Of a DNA stretch of 64,000 nt, positions 1-9,115 are shown piece by piece (positions within the stretch are counted from its first letter, which is position 1; each line of letters opens with the position of its first letter). The DNA is from Pithys albifrons albifrons (Eukaryota; Chordata; Aves; Passeriformes; Thamnophilidae): positions 13,506,573 through 13,570,572 of the forward strand of contig NC_092474.1 in the NCBI RefSeq assembly GCF_047495875.1, in the 5' to 3' direction. The notes beneath the pieces were generated by a model that saw only the letters and a list, made by a program, of their open reading frames with translations, did no database searches and was not told where the DNA came from. Made by a program: the position numbers and the translations under genes.

Positions 1-1540
1 GCTCAAATTCGTGTCCCTAGTGAATTCCCACCTGGCCAGACCCTTACAAAGGGTCCCCCCCCGCCTTATGGACGTAGAGTTTGTGCTGTCCATAGAACAG
101 GTGGCCTTCTGGGGACGCCCAGGGCAGGTAGGGGAACTCGGCCCACCTTAGAATGCTGTGGTGATGGATTTCAGTGTCTCCAGCAGGTAAGGAGCTCGAT
201 GTTATTAACATGCCCTTTTTCATTGCCTCGATGATTTGATATTTTATGACAATGGAAACTTTTTAACATGCTTTGTCGCATTTATATGCTACAGGTTACA
301 AAGTGAGAGCCTTGTATACACCTCAATACTTAAAAAGTACCCGTACTCAGTACTCAGCCGGCAGCATAATGAAAAGTGGGACTAGACACGGTGTCCATAT
401 GGAGAGGAAAAATATACATAGAATATTTTTAACCCAATGTATTGATTGTATAAACGGAATCCTTCTGTAACTTTGGTAACTGCATACTTGTTGTTTGGTA
501 ATAAAACCAGAGGAGGGTATACTACTACTACTTTAGAATTGTGTAACGTTAAAAAAAAAAAAAAAAGTGTAAAAGTCTGATGTTTAAAAAAGAGAGACAT
601 TACGTAAATGGTGTGTACTTTAACGAGAGGAGGCAAAGCTGCATGCAACAGCTCGAAATTCTGTATTGACTTCTTTTTTTCCCAGTATTAGAGGTGCAAT
701 ACTTGCTAGAAAATGCACGGTGCTCTCCCTCCTCCGCTCAGCTCCTTCCAAACAGCTTCTCTCAAACCCCCCCCAAAAAAAAATAAAAAGAGCAAGAAAC
801 AGCTCAAATCCTTTTCCAGGTGGCATTTTCCTAATTATCCACCACACTCCAAAAGCAGTTTTAGCTGTGAAAGCTTCAGCCAAAGCTTTTTGGTGAAAGC
901 CTTGGCCTCGTTTGCATTGACACCTGCCCAAATGTGAGTGTGTCCACAAAGCTGCACCCCAGGCCTTGGAGCCCCCGCTGTACTCTGTAAGTTCTCCCTC
1001 CAGAGAGTTGTTAAATCCAGTAGTGACCTGACTGTATGGCTTTATTTTGAGGGTTTCAGGGGCGATGTCAGCTGAACTGTGTTGTAGGTTCTCGCGTGTG
1101 GTTGTCTCCTTTTACACTGTTAAATGTCAGGGACCCGCGGGCCCGGCGCTGCCACAGGCTGAGGGTGCACCTTCGTGGCCACACAGAGGGGAGGGAGTTG
1201 ACCACTGAAACACCCCCTGAATTTCTCTGAAACACCAAAAAAACCCATCCCAATTTAAAACACAAACCCCATTTCTTTGCCAAGTATTGCACTGATGATA
1301 CCTGAGTAACGCCAGGGCACCGACAACAAAGCGGTGCCTCAAACCACACCAGGTTGCTTATATGTAAAGAAAATTTGAGCAAGCTGCCCTGAAGAAAGGC
1401 CTAGTGCCGAGATGAGACAGAGACAGAGAGATGTTTGGAGATGTTTAGCCAGTGCCCTTCTCCCCTGTGAGCCGCAGAGGCTCAGAGCGGTGCTGGCTTT
1501 GTAAAGGGAAAGGCCTTCATTTCTTCGTTTATCCCCCCAG
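1..1540 (+). other. EWSR1: EWSR1 intron, AT-richer sequence upstream of first exon in window
   Basis: No exon is recognisable here. Base composition is clearly more AT-rich than the rest of the window, with an A run near 550-566. The preceding EWSR1 exon with most of RGG1 must lie before position 1. Confidence 0.6.
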
Positions 1541-1578
1541 CAGCGCTGGAGAGCGAGGTGGCTTCAATAAGCCTGGTG
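1541..1578 (+). CDS. EWSR1: EWSR1 coding exon, end of RGG1
   Basis: A 38-nt exon between ccccccag and gtaagt encoding [13 protein letters not shown] cag|cag tandem acceptor at its start (1538-1543) could allow a one-codon choice. Confidence 0.9.
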
Positions 1579-4500
1579 GTAAGTTTTTGAGCATTACAAT
1601 GGATAGTGTTAAAAAAAAAAAAAGCATTTGCAGTCAGTTTTTAGAACAAAGTGTAATTTTTTATTCGTTTAAGTGGTTTAAAATGACATATGCAACAAGA
1701 CTGTAATGGGTACTGCCGGTGATGCCTAAGGGTATGCGGTCACAGGACACAGTGGAAGAGTTGAGCAACCACTCCTGTAATTTGGGGAAAAGAAATGGTT
1801 TGGATGTAATAAATCTTTTCTTTTTATATTAAGTAACTTATATTAGTGAACTTAAAACCGATTGGCTTGGTATAACACTTTTTAAAAATCAGTGTAATAG
1901 TCGGTTAATGGTTTGAAAAAAAAATCAGCCTAATAGTGGTTAACGGTTTGAAAGCTGCTAAAAATCAGTGTGGTAGTGGTTAATGGTTTGAAAAAATGCT
2001 AAACCAGACAATGTAATAGTGGTTATTGGTTTGAAAAAGTGCTAAAAGTAGCCACCTGATGGCCCAGTAAGGTGCAGTGCTGCTGTTTGTGCGGCACAGG
2101 TCAGTTGGAGGTTCCCCCTCACGCCGTGCCGGTGGTGAGGTGTAGATAGTGTTGTGTGTGTCGGTTCTCCAGCCCCAGGGCCTGCACTAACACCACTCCC
2201 TGTGCTTCTCTCCCGCCTGGCAGGACACATGGAGGAAGGACCCGACCTGGATTTAGGTAATTCCCATCAAACTCCCTCCTGAGCTCGTGTCACCCTTGTG
2301 TCCTCATGACCACGGCAGGTGTCACCCCACGGCAGGTGTAGCCCTGCTACCAGTCTCTTTCTGCCTGTTCCCATCATTGCTTGATTGACTCATCCAGACA
2401 GCTGGACTGTGGAAAACCACATGTGGTTGTGAGACACCCACCCTTCTCTGCAGGAATTAGGGGCGTTGGGGCTGCTCTGGAGCTTTTCCAGGGATTCTGC
2501 AGTCGCTGCATCTTGGGGGCTGCTCTGGAGCTTATCCAGGGATTCTGCAGTAGCTGTGGGTTGGGGCTGCTCTGAAGCTTATCCAGGGATTCTGCAGTAG
2601 CCTTGGAGCCTCCTCTCATGCCACACCAGCCTGTGGCCATGTGGCTTGTCCCTTCCTGTCCTGCAGGCGTGTCTGGAAGTTATGCGTCAGCTTCCAGCAT
2701 CGGAAAAGGGGGGTGGGTGTCCATGTGTGGGAGCCCAGAGGGCACCAAGGTCTTCCTCATCTCTCCCCTGGGATGTGTCCTGATATAACCAGGGTGTTCT
2801 TCCCACGTGGGTGGGTGTGGGGTGTGTCTGGCAGGAGGTGGGGGGTGCAGTCACCTCCCTGGAGGCCTGGGATTTCCTGTCACTCACTGAGAACGGAGCT
2901 GCAGCTGGGAATGACAGGAATGATGGGATGGAAAGAACTCTGCCCTGGAGTATCCCTGCCCTTCCTTTCCCTGCACTGACCCTGGAAATTGTCTCCTAGG
3001 CCCCCCTATGGATCCAGAGGAGGACTCAGACAGCACTGCAGTGTATGTGCAGGGACTCAATGATAATGTGACCCTGGAGGATCTGGCAGATTTCTTCAAA
3101 CAGTGCGGTGTTGTCAAGGTGAGGGCACACCTGTGGCCCCCAGCTGGCAGGGGAAAAAGATCATCCCTCTCCTCCTCCTGCTCCTCCTCCCTGCCCACTG
3201 CTCACATCCTTCCAAGTCCAGGTGCTGGCAGGTCCCTGGGTGAGGCCTGTTGGGTCTGGCAACATTTTTTTGGGCCTGTTCTTAATTTTTGGGGTGTCTG
3301 GGCAGTCACTGTCACCCATGGTAGGCCCAGGGGGGCTCTTTGCTGCCCTGGAGGCCTCAGAACAAGCCTTGGTTGTCTGGAAGCAGAACAGGGAGTAAAT
3401 CCCCACTGGGCTTGTGGGAAGACAGGACTCCAGGTGACATTCCAGTGTCCCTTAGATGAACAAGAGGACGGGGCAGCCCATGATAAACCTCTACATCGAC
3501 AAGGAAACTGGCAAGCCCAAAGGCGATGCCACCGTGTCCTACGATGACCCATCTACTGCCAAAACAGCTGTGGAATGGTTTGATGGTGAGTGTGGGAGGG
3601 GCTTTGGGATGGAATTCCCGGTGGGAAGCGCCTGGGTGAAGGTGTGCACTGATGTCCTGTCCTTGTGTCCCTCCCAGGGAAGGATTTCCAGGGCAGCAAG
3701 CTGAAGGTGACCCTGGCCCGGAAGAAGGGCCCGATGAACAGCCTGCGGGGCGGGATGCCCCCCCGGGAGCAGCGGGGAATGCCCCCCCCTCTCCGAGGAG
3801 GTACCGTGTGGGACCCCCCGGAGCTGCTCCCTGTCCCCCTGCCTGCCACGGCTCCCACGGTAACGGGGCTCCTTCCTGCAGGTCCGGGGGGCCCTGGGGG
3901 CCCAGGGGGGCCCAGTGGCCCCAGCGGCCCCATGGGCCGGATGGGTGTAAGAGGTGGAGACAGGGGTGGCTTCTCCTCACGAGGCCCGCGGGGATCCCGG
4001 GGAAACCCCTCCGGAGGGAGCGTCCAGCACCGCGCCGGCGACTGGCAGTGCCCCAACCCGTGAGTACCCCCTGGCCCCATTGTCCAAGCGGCTGGCCCGG
4101 ACAAGGAGGCTTTTCCCAAAAATCACTTGCTGGGCTTTCCCAGGAAGCTCGTTCTTCCCAGCCGGCACAGAGGGAGGGATGGGGTCACTGCTGGGGGCTG
4201 TGGCTTAACATGCAGCCAGATCCCCATCCCACTGCGGGAGCTGGGCCAGGAGTTGAGCCCCAGGTCCTGCTCCTGTGTCTGCTCTGCACATGCTCTCCAG
4301 CCCGTGGTGCTTCCCAGTGTCATCCTGGCAGGAATGTGCTCCTGCCCTGGTCTGACTGGTGTTTGTACCCAGGGGCTGTGGAAACCAGAACTTCGCCTGG
4401 AGAACCGAGTGTAACCAGTGCAAGGCACCCAAACCCGAGGGCTTCCTCCCGCCCCCCTTCCCCCCTCCAGGTACGTGTGGGGGGGATCACGGCTCTGCTT

Positions 4501-5672
4501 CCCAGTGGGACACTCCAGGCCTGGCCTTGGGCTTCTTGGGGAACAGCTGGGCCAGCCTCTGGAGGTGCCAGGCCTTCATTGAAGCTCCATGAGCCATGAC
4601 ATGGAGGCTGGGATCACCGTTCCTCCAGTGCTTCCCAGTGCTCATAGATCTGGGGGCCCCTTCCTGGGGGGACTGTCAGCAGCACCCCAGCTCCTCTGGG
4701 CACTGCTCCCACCTTGCTAGGGCCCTGACGAGCTGTGGCTTCTCTGGCTCAGGAGGAGGTGGATGAGGGGTGGATGCTGCACTCCCCAAATCCCTTCAGA
4801 GCCCCCAGTAGCTCCTGGGCCTCCTCCCTTTGCTCATGCCAGAGCTGGATGTCGGGGGTCACGGGGCAGGGTACCCCCGGAGCGGGATGTGCTCCCTGAC
4901 GTCACTCTGAGGGTCTCTCGTCCCCCCCCAGGCGGTGAGCGCGGCCGCGGCGGCCCCGGGGGGATGCGCGGTGGGCGCGGCGGGGGCCTGATGGACCGGG
5001 GCGGCCCCGGAGGGATGTTCCGCGGCGGCCGCGGCGGAGACAGAGGCGGGTTCCGAGGGGGCCGCGGCATGGACCGAGGAGGCTACGGAGGAGGTGGACG
5101 GAGAGGAGGAGGAGGAGGAGGCCCCGGGGGACCCCCCGGCCCCCTCATGGAGCAGATGGGCGGAGGAGGCAGAGGACGGCGTGGAGGGCCGGGAAAGATG
5201 GACAAGTATGGACAGAGGGAGGGCAGAGAGATGGGGGGATCCTGGGGAAGGGGACAGTCTGATGGGGAAAGGGTTTGGGTGGGTGGCACTGGGACCCCAC
5301 GTGAGTCGGTGGGGGTGTGGGTGAGTGGGAGATGGGGGTGGGGTTAGTGAGTGGTAGGAGGGCACATCAGGAGGGAGATGAATGGGTGGGTGGGTGGCAG
5401 GATGAGCAGGGGGAGGAGTGAAGGGGTGGGGGGCAAGTGGGTGGGGGTTGAGCAGGTGGGAGGGGGTGGGTGGCAGGATGCAGGGGTGGGAGGGCAAGTG
5501 GGTAATGGGATGAGTGGGTGGGTGGGGTGAGTAAGTGGGTGTTCGGGTGAGTGGGTGGGGGGCCGAGGAGCACCCCCAGCCCAGGGAGGGCTCCTGAACC
5601 CCACAACTGACCCGTGCCCTGTCCACCCACAGGGGTGAGCACCGCCAGGATCGCAGAGACCGGCCCTACTAA
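1541..5672 (+). CDS. EWSR1: EWSR1, RNA-binding protein EWS, C-terminal half (partial gene)
   Basis: FET-family nuclear RNA-binding protein acting in transcription and splicing. Nine coding exons (1541-1578, 2224-2256, 3000-3118, 3456-3585, 3678-3800, 3882-4059, 4373-4470, 4932-5205, 5633-5672) join with consistent phases into 343 residues plus stop. In order they encode the end of RGG1, an acidic linker (GPDLDLG), an RRM, a first Gly-rich RGG box, a RanBP2-type Cys4 zinc finger (CPNPGC...CNQC), a long RGG box and the C-terminal RRDRPY end, a transportin-binding PY-NLS. By recollection these match human exons 9-17 of 17. The SYGQ-rich prion-like domain and its exons lie upstream of the window. 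All introns are GT-AG. GAS2L1 follows on the same strand about 0.5-0.8 kb after the poly(A) signals. Identity is close to certain; FUS and TAF15 differ in the linker and C-terminus. Confidence 0.97.
1885..2049 (+). repeat. Short tandem repeat in EWSR1 intron
   Basis: About four diverged copies of a roughly 46-bp unit, each containing a version of gtaatagtggttaatggtttgaa. Copies differ by small indels and substitutions. Confidence 0.8.
2224..2256 (+). CDS. EWSR1: EWSR1 33-nt exon
   Basis: A 33-nt exon encoding [11 protein letters not shown], between ggcag and gtaatt. By recollection the corresponding human exon is also 33 nt and reads [11 protein letters not shown]. Confidence 0.92.
   Translation, partial: DTWRKDPTWI
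2463..2602 (+). repeat. Tandem repeat, about 54 bp x 2.5, in EWSR1 intron
   Basis: Three tandem copies of a unit built on ggggctgctctggagctt followed by atccagggattctgcagt. Confidence 0.8.
3000..3118 (+). CDS. EWSR1: EWSR1 exon, start of RRM (RNP2)
   Basis: Encodes the RRM start with RNP2-like YVQGLND and the first helix up to CGVVK. It ends in phase 0 before gtgagg. Confidence 0.95.
3456..3585 (+). CDS. EWSR1: EWSR1 exon, RRM core (RNP1)
   Basis: Encodes [19 protein letters not shown] and on to [15 protein letters not shown] occupies the RNP1 position. The donor is gtgagt. Confidence 0.95.
3678..3800 (+). CDS. EWSR1: EWSR1 exon, RRM end and start of RGG2
   Basis: Encodes [17 protein letters not shown], the last RRM strand, then the Arg/Gly/Pro-rich [15 protein letters not shown]. 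Donor gtaccg. Confidence 0.94.
3882..4059 (+). CDS. EWSR1: EWSR1 exon, Gly-rich box and first zinc-finger half
   Basis: Gly-Pro-rich tract, then RGG repeats, then [11 protein letters not shown], which starts the RanBP2-type zinc finger. Ends in phase 2 before gtgagt. Confidence 0.94.
4373..4470 (+). CDS. EWSR1: EWSR1 exon, second zinc-finger half
   Basis: Encodes [19 protein letters not shown] and the Pro-rich FLPPPFPPP linker. The remaining three zinc-ligand cysteines are present. Confidence 0.95.
4932..5205 (+). CDS. EWSR1: EWSR1 exon, RGG3 box
   Basis: Encodes the long RGG box ([14 protein letters not shown] through GGPGKMDK) with about a dozen RG/RGG motifs. It ends in phase 2 inside the AAG codon, before gtatgg. 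Confidence 0.93.
5633..5672 (+). CDS. EWSR1: EWSR1 terminal coding exon (PY-NLS)
   Basis: Encodes [12 protein letters not shown] then TAA at 5670-5672. The basic stretch plus C-terminal PY is the transportin recognition signal of FET proteins. Confidence 0.95.
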
Positions 5673-5754
5673 CGCCACCCCCCGAGAGCCTCATTTACTA
5701 CCAGATTTATTTTTTAAACCAGAAAAAATGTTTTAAATTTATAATTCCATATTT

Positions 5755-5776
5755 ATAATGTTGGCCACAACATTAT
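5755..5776 (+). other. Perfect 9-bp stem-loop in EWSR1 3'UTR
   Basis: ATAATGTTG and CAACATTAT form a perfect 9-bp inverted repeat around a GCCA loop. Confidence 0.6.
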
Positions 5777-5825
5777 GAGTCCTCCTTGTCTGTACTTTAG
5801 TATTTTTCACCGTTTGTGGAGAAAC

Positions 5826-5987
5826 ATTAAAACCAAGTTCAGCGGTAGCGTGACGAGTTCTTTCTTCCCCTCCCCTAAATAAAACCGGTTGTTTAACGCG
5901 CCCCTGTCCCCCCTGCCCTCCCTTCTCTCCCTTCCCCCTCCGCCTGTAACGCTGTGAACGGTTGTGACGGTTGTTTTTTTAAATAAA
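5826..5987 (+). terminator. EWSR1: EWSR1 poly(A) signals (three)
   Basis: ATTAAA at 5826-5831, AATAAA at 5878-5883 and AATAAA at 5982-5987, each followed by T/G-rich sequence. Alternative 3' ends are therefore possible. Confidence 0.7.
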
Positions 5988-6059
5988 ATTCCCCCTGTTT
6001 GTAACCGCACCATCGCCGGCCTTTTTTGAGAGCATCCCCGGGAGGGGCGGTGGAACGGG

Positions 6060-6530
6060 CGCGGCCCGCGGGCCCCCGGCCCGGTGAGAGGTGGGAGGGG
6101 GAGTGGGGCAGGAGGGCGGGATAAAGGGTGGGATGGAAGGGTGGGCTGAAATGGAGGGATGGAGGGGGTGGGATGAAAGAAGGGTGGGATGAAGTGGGGG
6201 GATGACGGAGTGGCATGGAGGGTGGGATGGAGCTGCCCGGTAGGTCCCGCCGTGCCTCAGTTTCCTCTCCGGGATGAGCCACACCCTGGTGGGGTGGGGG
6301 CTGTCGCTGCGTGTCACCACCGGTGTGTCACCCACCCCGGTGTGTCACCCCCCCCCGGTGTGTCCCCCCCCCCGGTGTCCCTGCTCCCCCCGTCGTGTCC
6401 ATGATCCCCCGTGTCCCCGTCCAAGTCCGTGACCCCCCCGTGACCGTGTCCATGTCCGTGACCCGCCGTGTCCGTGACCCGCCGTGTCCGTATCCCTGTC
6501 CGTGTCCATGTCCTGTCCATGCCCCCCCGT
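6060..6530 (+). repeat. Intergenic low-complexity repeats between EWSR1 and GAS2L1
   Basis: Three adjoining simple-repeat patches: ggtgggatgaa-type purine repeats (about 6090-6230), ggtgtgtcaccc repeats (about 6320-6385), and gtccgtgacccgcc/gtccatg repeats (about 6405-6530). No coding potential is visible. Confidence 0.7.
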
Positions 6531-6820
6531 CCCCGCCCGCCGCCGCCTCCCCCGTCCCGGCCCTTTCTGGGCCGCCTCCGACTTCCCGGCCGGGGCGCGG
6601 CGGCGGCGGCGGCGGCTCCGCGGGGCTGCGGCGGCCGAGCCTGGCTGTGCCCCCCCGGGCCGCCCCCCGGCCACCCCCCGGGCCGCCCCCCGGGCCCCCC
6701 GGACCCCCCGGGCCGCTGCGGCGGCCGATGGCGGCGGGGCCCCCCCTGCGCTGGAGCCGCGGCCGGCGCGGAGCGGGGCGAGGGCCCGGCCCGGCCGGAG
6801 CGCAGCGCGGAGCGGCGGCG
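6530..6820 (+). promoter_or_regulatory. GAS2L1: CpG-island promoter and probable non-coding exon 1 of GAS2L1
   Basis: Dense CpG run of Ggcggc/ccgggccgc type, ending in a good donor, ggcg|gtgagt, at 6820/6821. The next acceptor in frame with the gene is at 8460. I infer that this is the GAS2L1 first exon, containing only 5'UTR. The transcription start cannot be placed. Confidence 0.65.
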
Positions 6821-6869
6821 GTGAGTGCGGGGGGACCCCCGTGTGCCCCCACCCAGACCCACAGAGACC

Positions 6870-7690
6870 CCTCCGACACCACCCCGGGAGGGGGAGACCC
6901 CCTGATAGACACCCGCAGCCCCCCCCCCCCCCCCCGGGAAAGGGGGACCCCCTGAGAGACACCCACCCCTCCACTGGAAAGGGGGACCCCCTGAGAGACA
7001 TCCACAGCCTTCGGGAGAGGGGGACCCCCTGAGAGACACCCACTCACCCCCCCGGGAGAGGAGAACCCCGGGACCCCCTGATAGACACCCACCCTGCTAT
7101 GGGAGAGGGGGACTCCCTGATGGACACCCAGAGCCCCCGGGAAAAGGGAACCCTGGGACCCCCTGATAGACACCCACCCCTACACTGGAAAGGGGGACCC
7201 CTTGATAGACACCCACTCCTCTATAGGAGAGGGGGACCACCAGATAGACATCCCCCCCCAGGAAAAGGGAACCCTGGGACCCCCTGATAGACACCCACAC
7301 CCCCACATGGGAAAGGGGAACCCCCCGGGTACAGACACCCCATCCCAGCAGGGACAATACACCATCCCCCCCAACAACGACACCCCCTCCCTTATAGAGA
7401 CCCTCCCAGTAGGGACACCCCCACCCCAAGGAAAGGGGCCACCCCACAACAGGGACACCCCCTCCCCTGTAGGGACCCTTCCCAATAGGGATAACCCACC
7501 CCCCCAACAGGGAAAGGGACCACCCTGCAATAGGGACACCCCCAACAGGGAAGGACACACACCCTGCCCCCCGAGGGCACAGGACCTCTCCCAATAGGGA
7601 CACAATCCCCACTCCGGGGGAAAGGGACCACACCCCAACCTCAGCAAGGGAAGGGGACCCCCCAACAAAGAAACGCCTCTAGCAGCAGTA
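6870..7690 (+). repeat. Minisatellite in GAS2L1 intron 1
   Basis: Degenerate tandem units of about 45-60 bp built on gggaccccctgatagacacccac and ctggaaaggg. The second half (7340-7690) is more diverged, with agggacaccc motifs. Confidence 0.8.
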
Positions 7691-8460
7691 GGGACACCCC
7701 CAAGAATGATGCCCCCCCTCCCAGGCTGTGGGTCTGGGGGTAAAGGGGGCACTGGAGGGCATTGCCCTCTCCCCACTCGGGAGGGGGTGACACCCCTGCA
7801 GAGGGGTCACCAGCTCTTGTACCCACCCTGGGTTGGGGAGGGCCGTGGGGGCCCCTCCAGGTGCAACCCCTCCCCATGGCTGAGTGCCCCCCACCCACCC
7901 CACCCCAGGGCACCCACTTGGGTTTGGACCACCTGCTTGGGTTGGGGGGTCTCCCTGCCCCTGGCACTGCCATCCCTTGGGGTGTCACCTGCTCCCAGGG
8001 CGGGGCCAATGGGGTGGGGACACCCACCATGACTTGGCAGATTTTGGAGGAGTGGGTCCTCTCTCTGCCCCAGCCCCACAGTGGGACCCTGGGTGGGACA
8101 TGTGTGACAAGGGGCTCATTAACCCTTTGGAGGGGACATTGGGTGGGGGCACAGGGTGAGGGGACATGGGGTCAGTGGGACACACAGGGTGGAGGGACAT
8201 GGGGTGGGGGGAAACAGGGTGGGAAACAGGGGATGGGGGAACATGGGGCAGGGGTGCTCACGGTCCTGGCAGGATTCAGGGAGGTCCTGGAGAGGGTGGT
8301 GGCAATGGTGACCCTTCCTGCCCACAGGTAGGGGAAACTGAGGCACAGAGGGGTCACCAAGGTGACCAAACTCTAGTTTGGGAGGCACCAGGATGGGGGG
8401 TGGTCCTGGGGGCACTGAGGGGTGTCACCTGCCCATAACAGCACCCGCTGCCCCCCACAG
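7690..8460 (+). other. GAS2L1 intron 1, remaining sequence
   Basis: GC-rich non-repetitive intron ending with a polypyrimidine tract and ccccccacag at 8451-8460. It has ggggacatggggtggggg-type repeats at 8120-8240. No exon is recognised. Confidence 0.5.
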
Positions 8461-8470
8461 GCAGCTCACC

Positions 8471-9115
8471 ATGGCCAACTCCAGCCACATCCAGTCGGCC
8501 GCCTCCAAGAGCATCCGCCCCTTCCGCTCCAGCGAGGAGTACCTGGAGGCCATGAAGGAGGACCTGGCCGAGTGGTTCAACACCCTCTACGACCTGGACA
8601 TCCAGGTGGACACCTTCCTGGAGAGCCTGGAGACGGGCTGTCACCTCTGCCGCCACGCCAACAACGTCAACCGCACCGCCCTGGACTTCCAGGAGCGGCA
8701 CCCCGAGGCTGCCGCCCACATGCGGGTCCCCCAGAACGAGGTGGTCTTCCAGGCCAAGAACGTGGTGCCTGGTTCCTTCATCGCCCGGGATAACGTCTCC
8801 AACTTCATCCAGTGGTGCCGGCAGGACCTGGGCATCCAGGACGTCCTCATGTTCGAGACCAACGACTTGGTGCTGAAGAAGAACGAGAAGAACTTTGTCC
8901 TCTGCCTGCTGGAGGTGGCCAGGAGGGGCTCCAAGTTTGGGATGTTGGCCCCCATGCTGATCCAGATGGAGGAGGAGATCGAGGAGGAGATGAGGGACCA
9001 AATGGCCGACGGCGCGCTGGGCACGCGCCGGGAGAGCCGGGATGCCCGGGCGGGCGCCTTCCCCGGCCACGCCCGGCCCATCACCCTCTGCGACCTCAAG
9101 AACCTGGACGAGCTG
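8471..9115 (+). CDS. GAS2L1: GAS2L1 first coding exon, CH domain
   Basis: Residues 1-215; the exon itself starts at 8461 after ccccccacag. It carries the whole CH domain, an acidic EEEIEEEM linker and the start of GAR. Phase 0 donor ctg|gtgaga. Confidence 0.95.

Larger units (their letters stand above)
5673..5990 (+). other. EWSR1: EWSR1 3'UTR
   Basis: AT-rich 3'UTR following TAA. It contains ATTAAA at 5826-5831 and AATAAA at 5878-5883 and 5982-5987. The AT-rich first part contrasts with the GC-rich surroundings, which suggests constraint. Confidence 0.8.

Noticed and set aside
100..190. Possible EWSR1 exon ending at cag|gtaagg near 186
   Set aside because: The donor looks good, but no frame gives EWSR1-like or RGG-rich sequence and the exon series from 1541 onwards is already complete.
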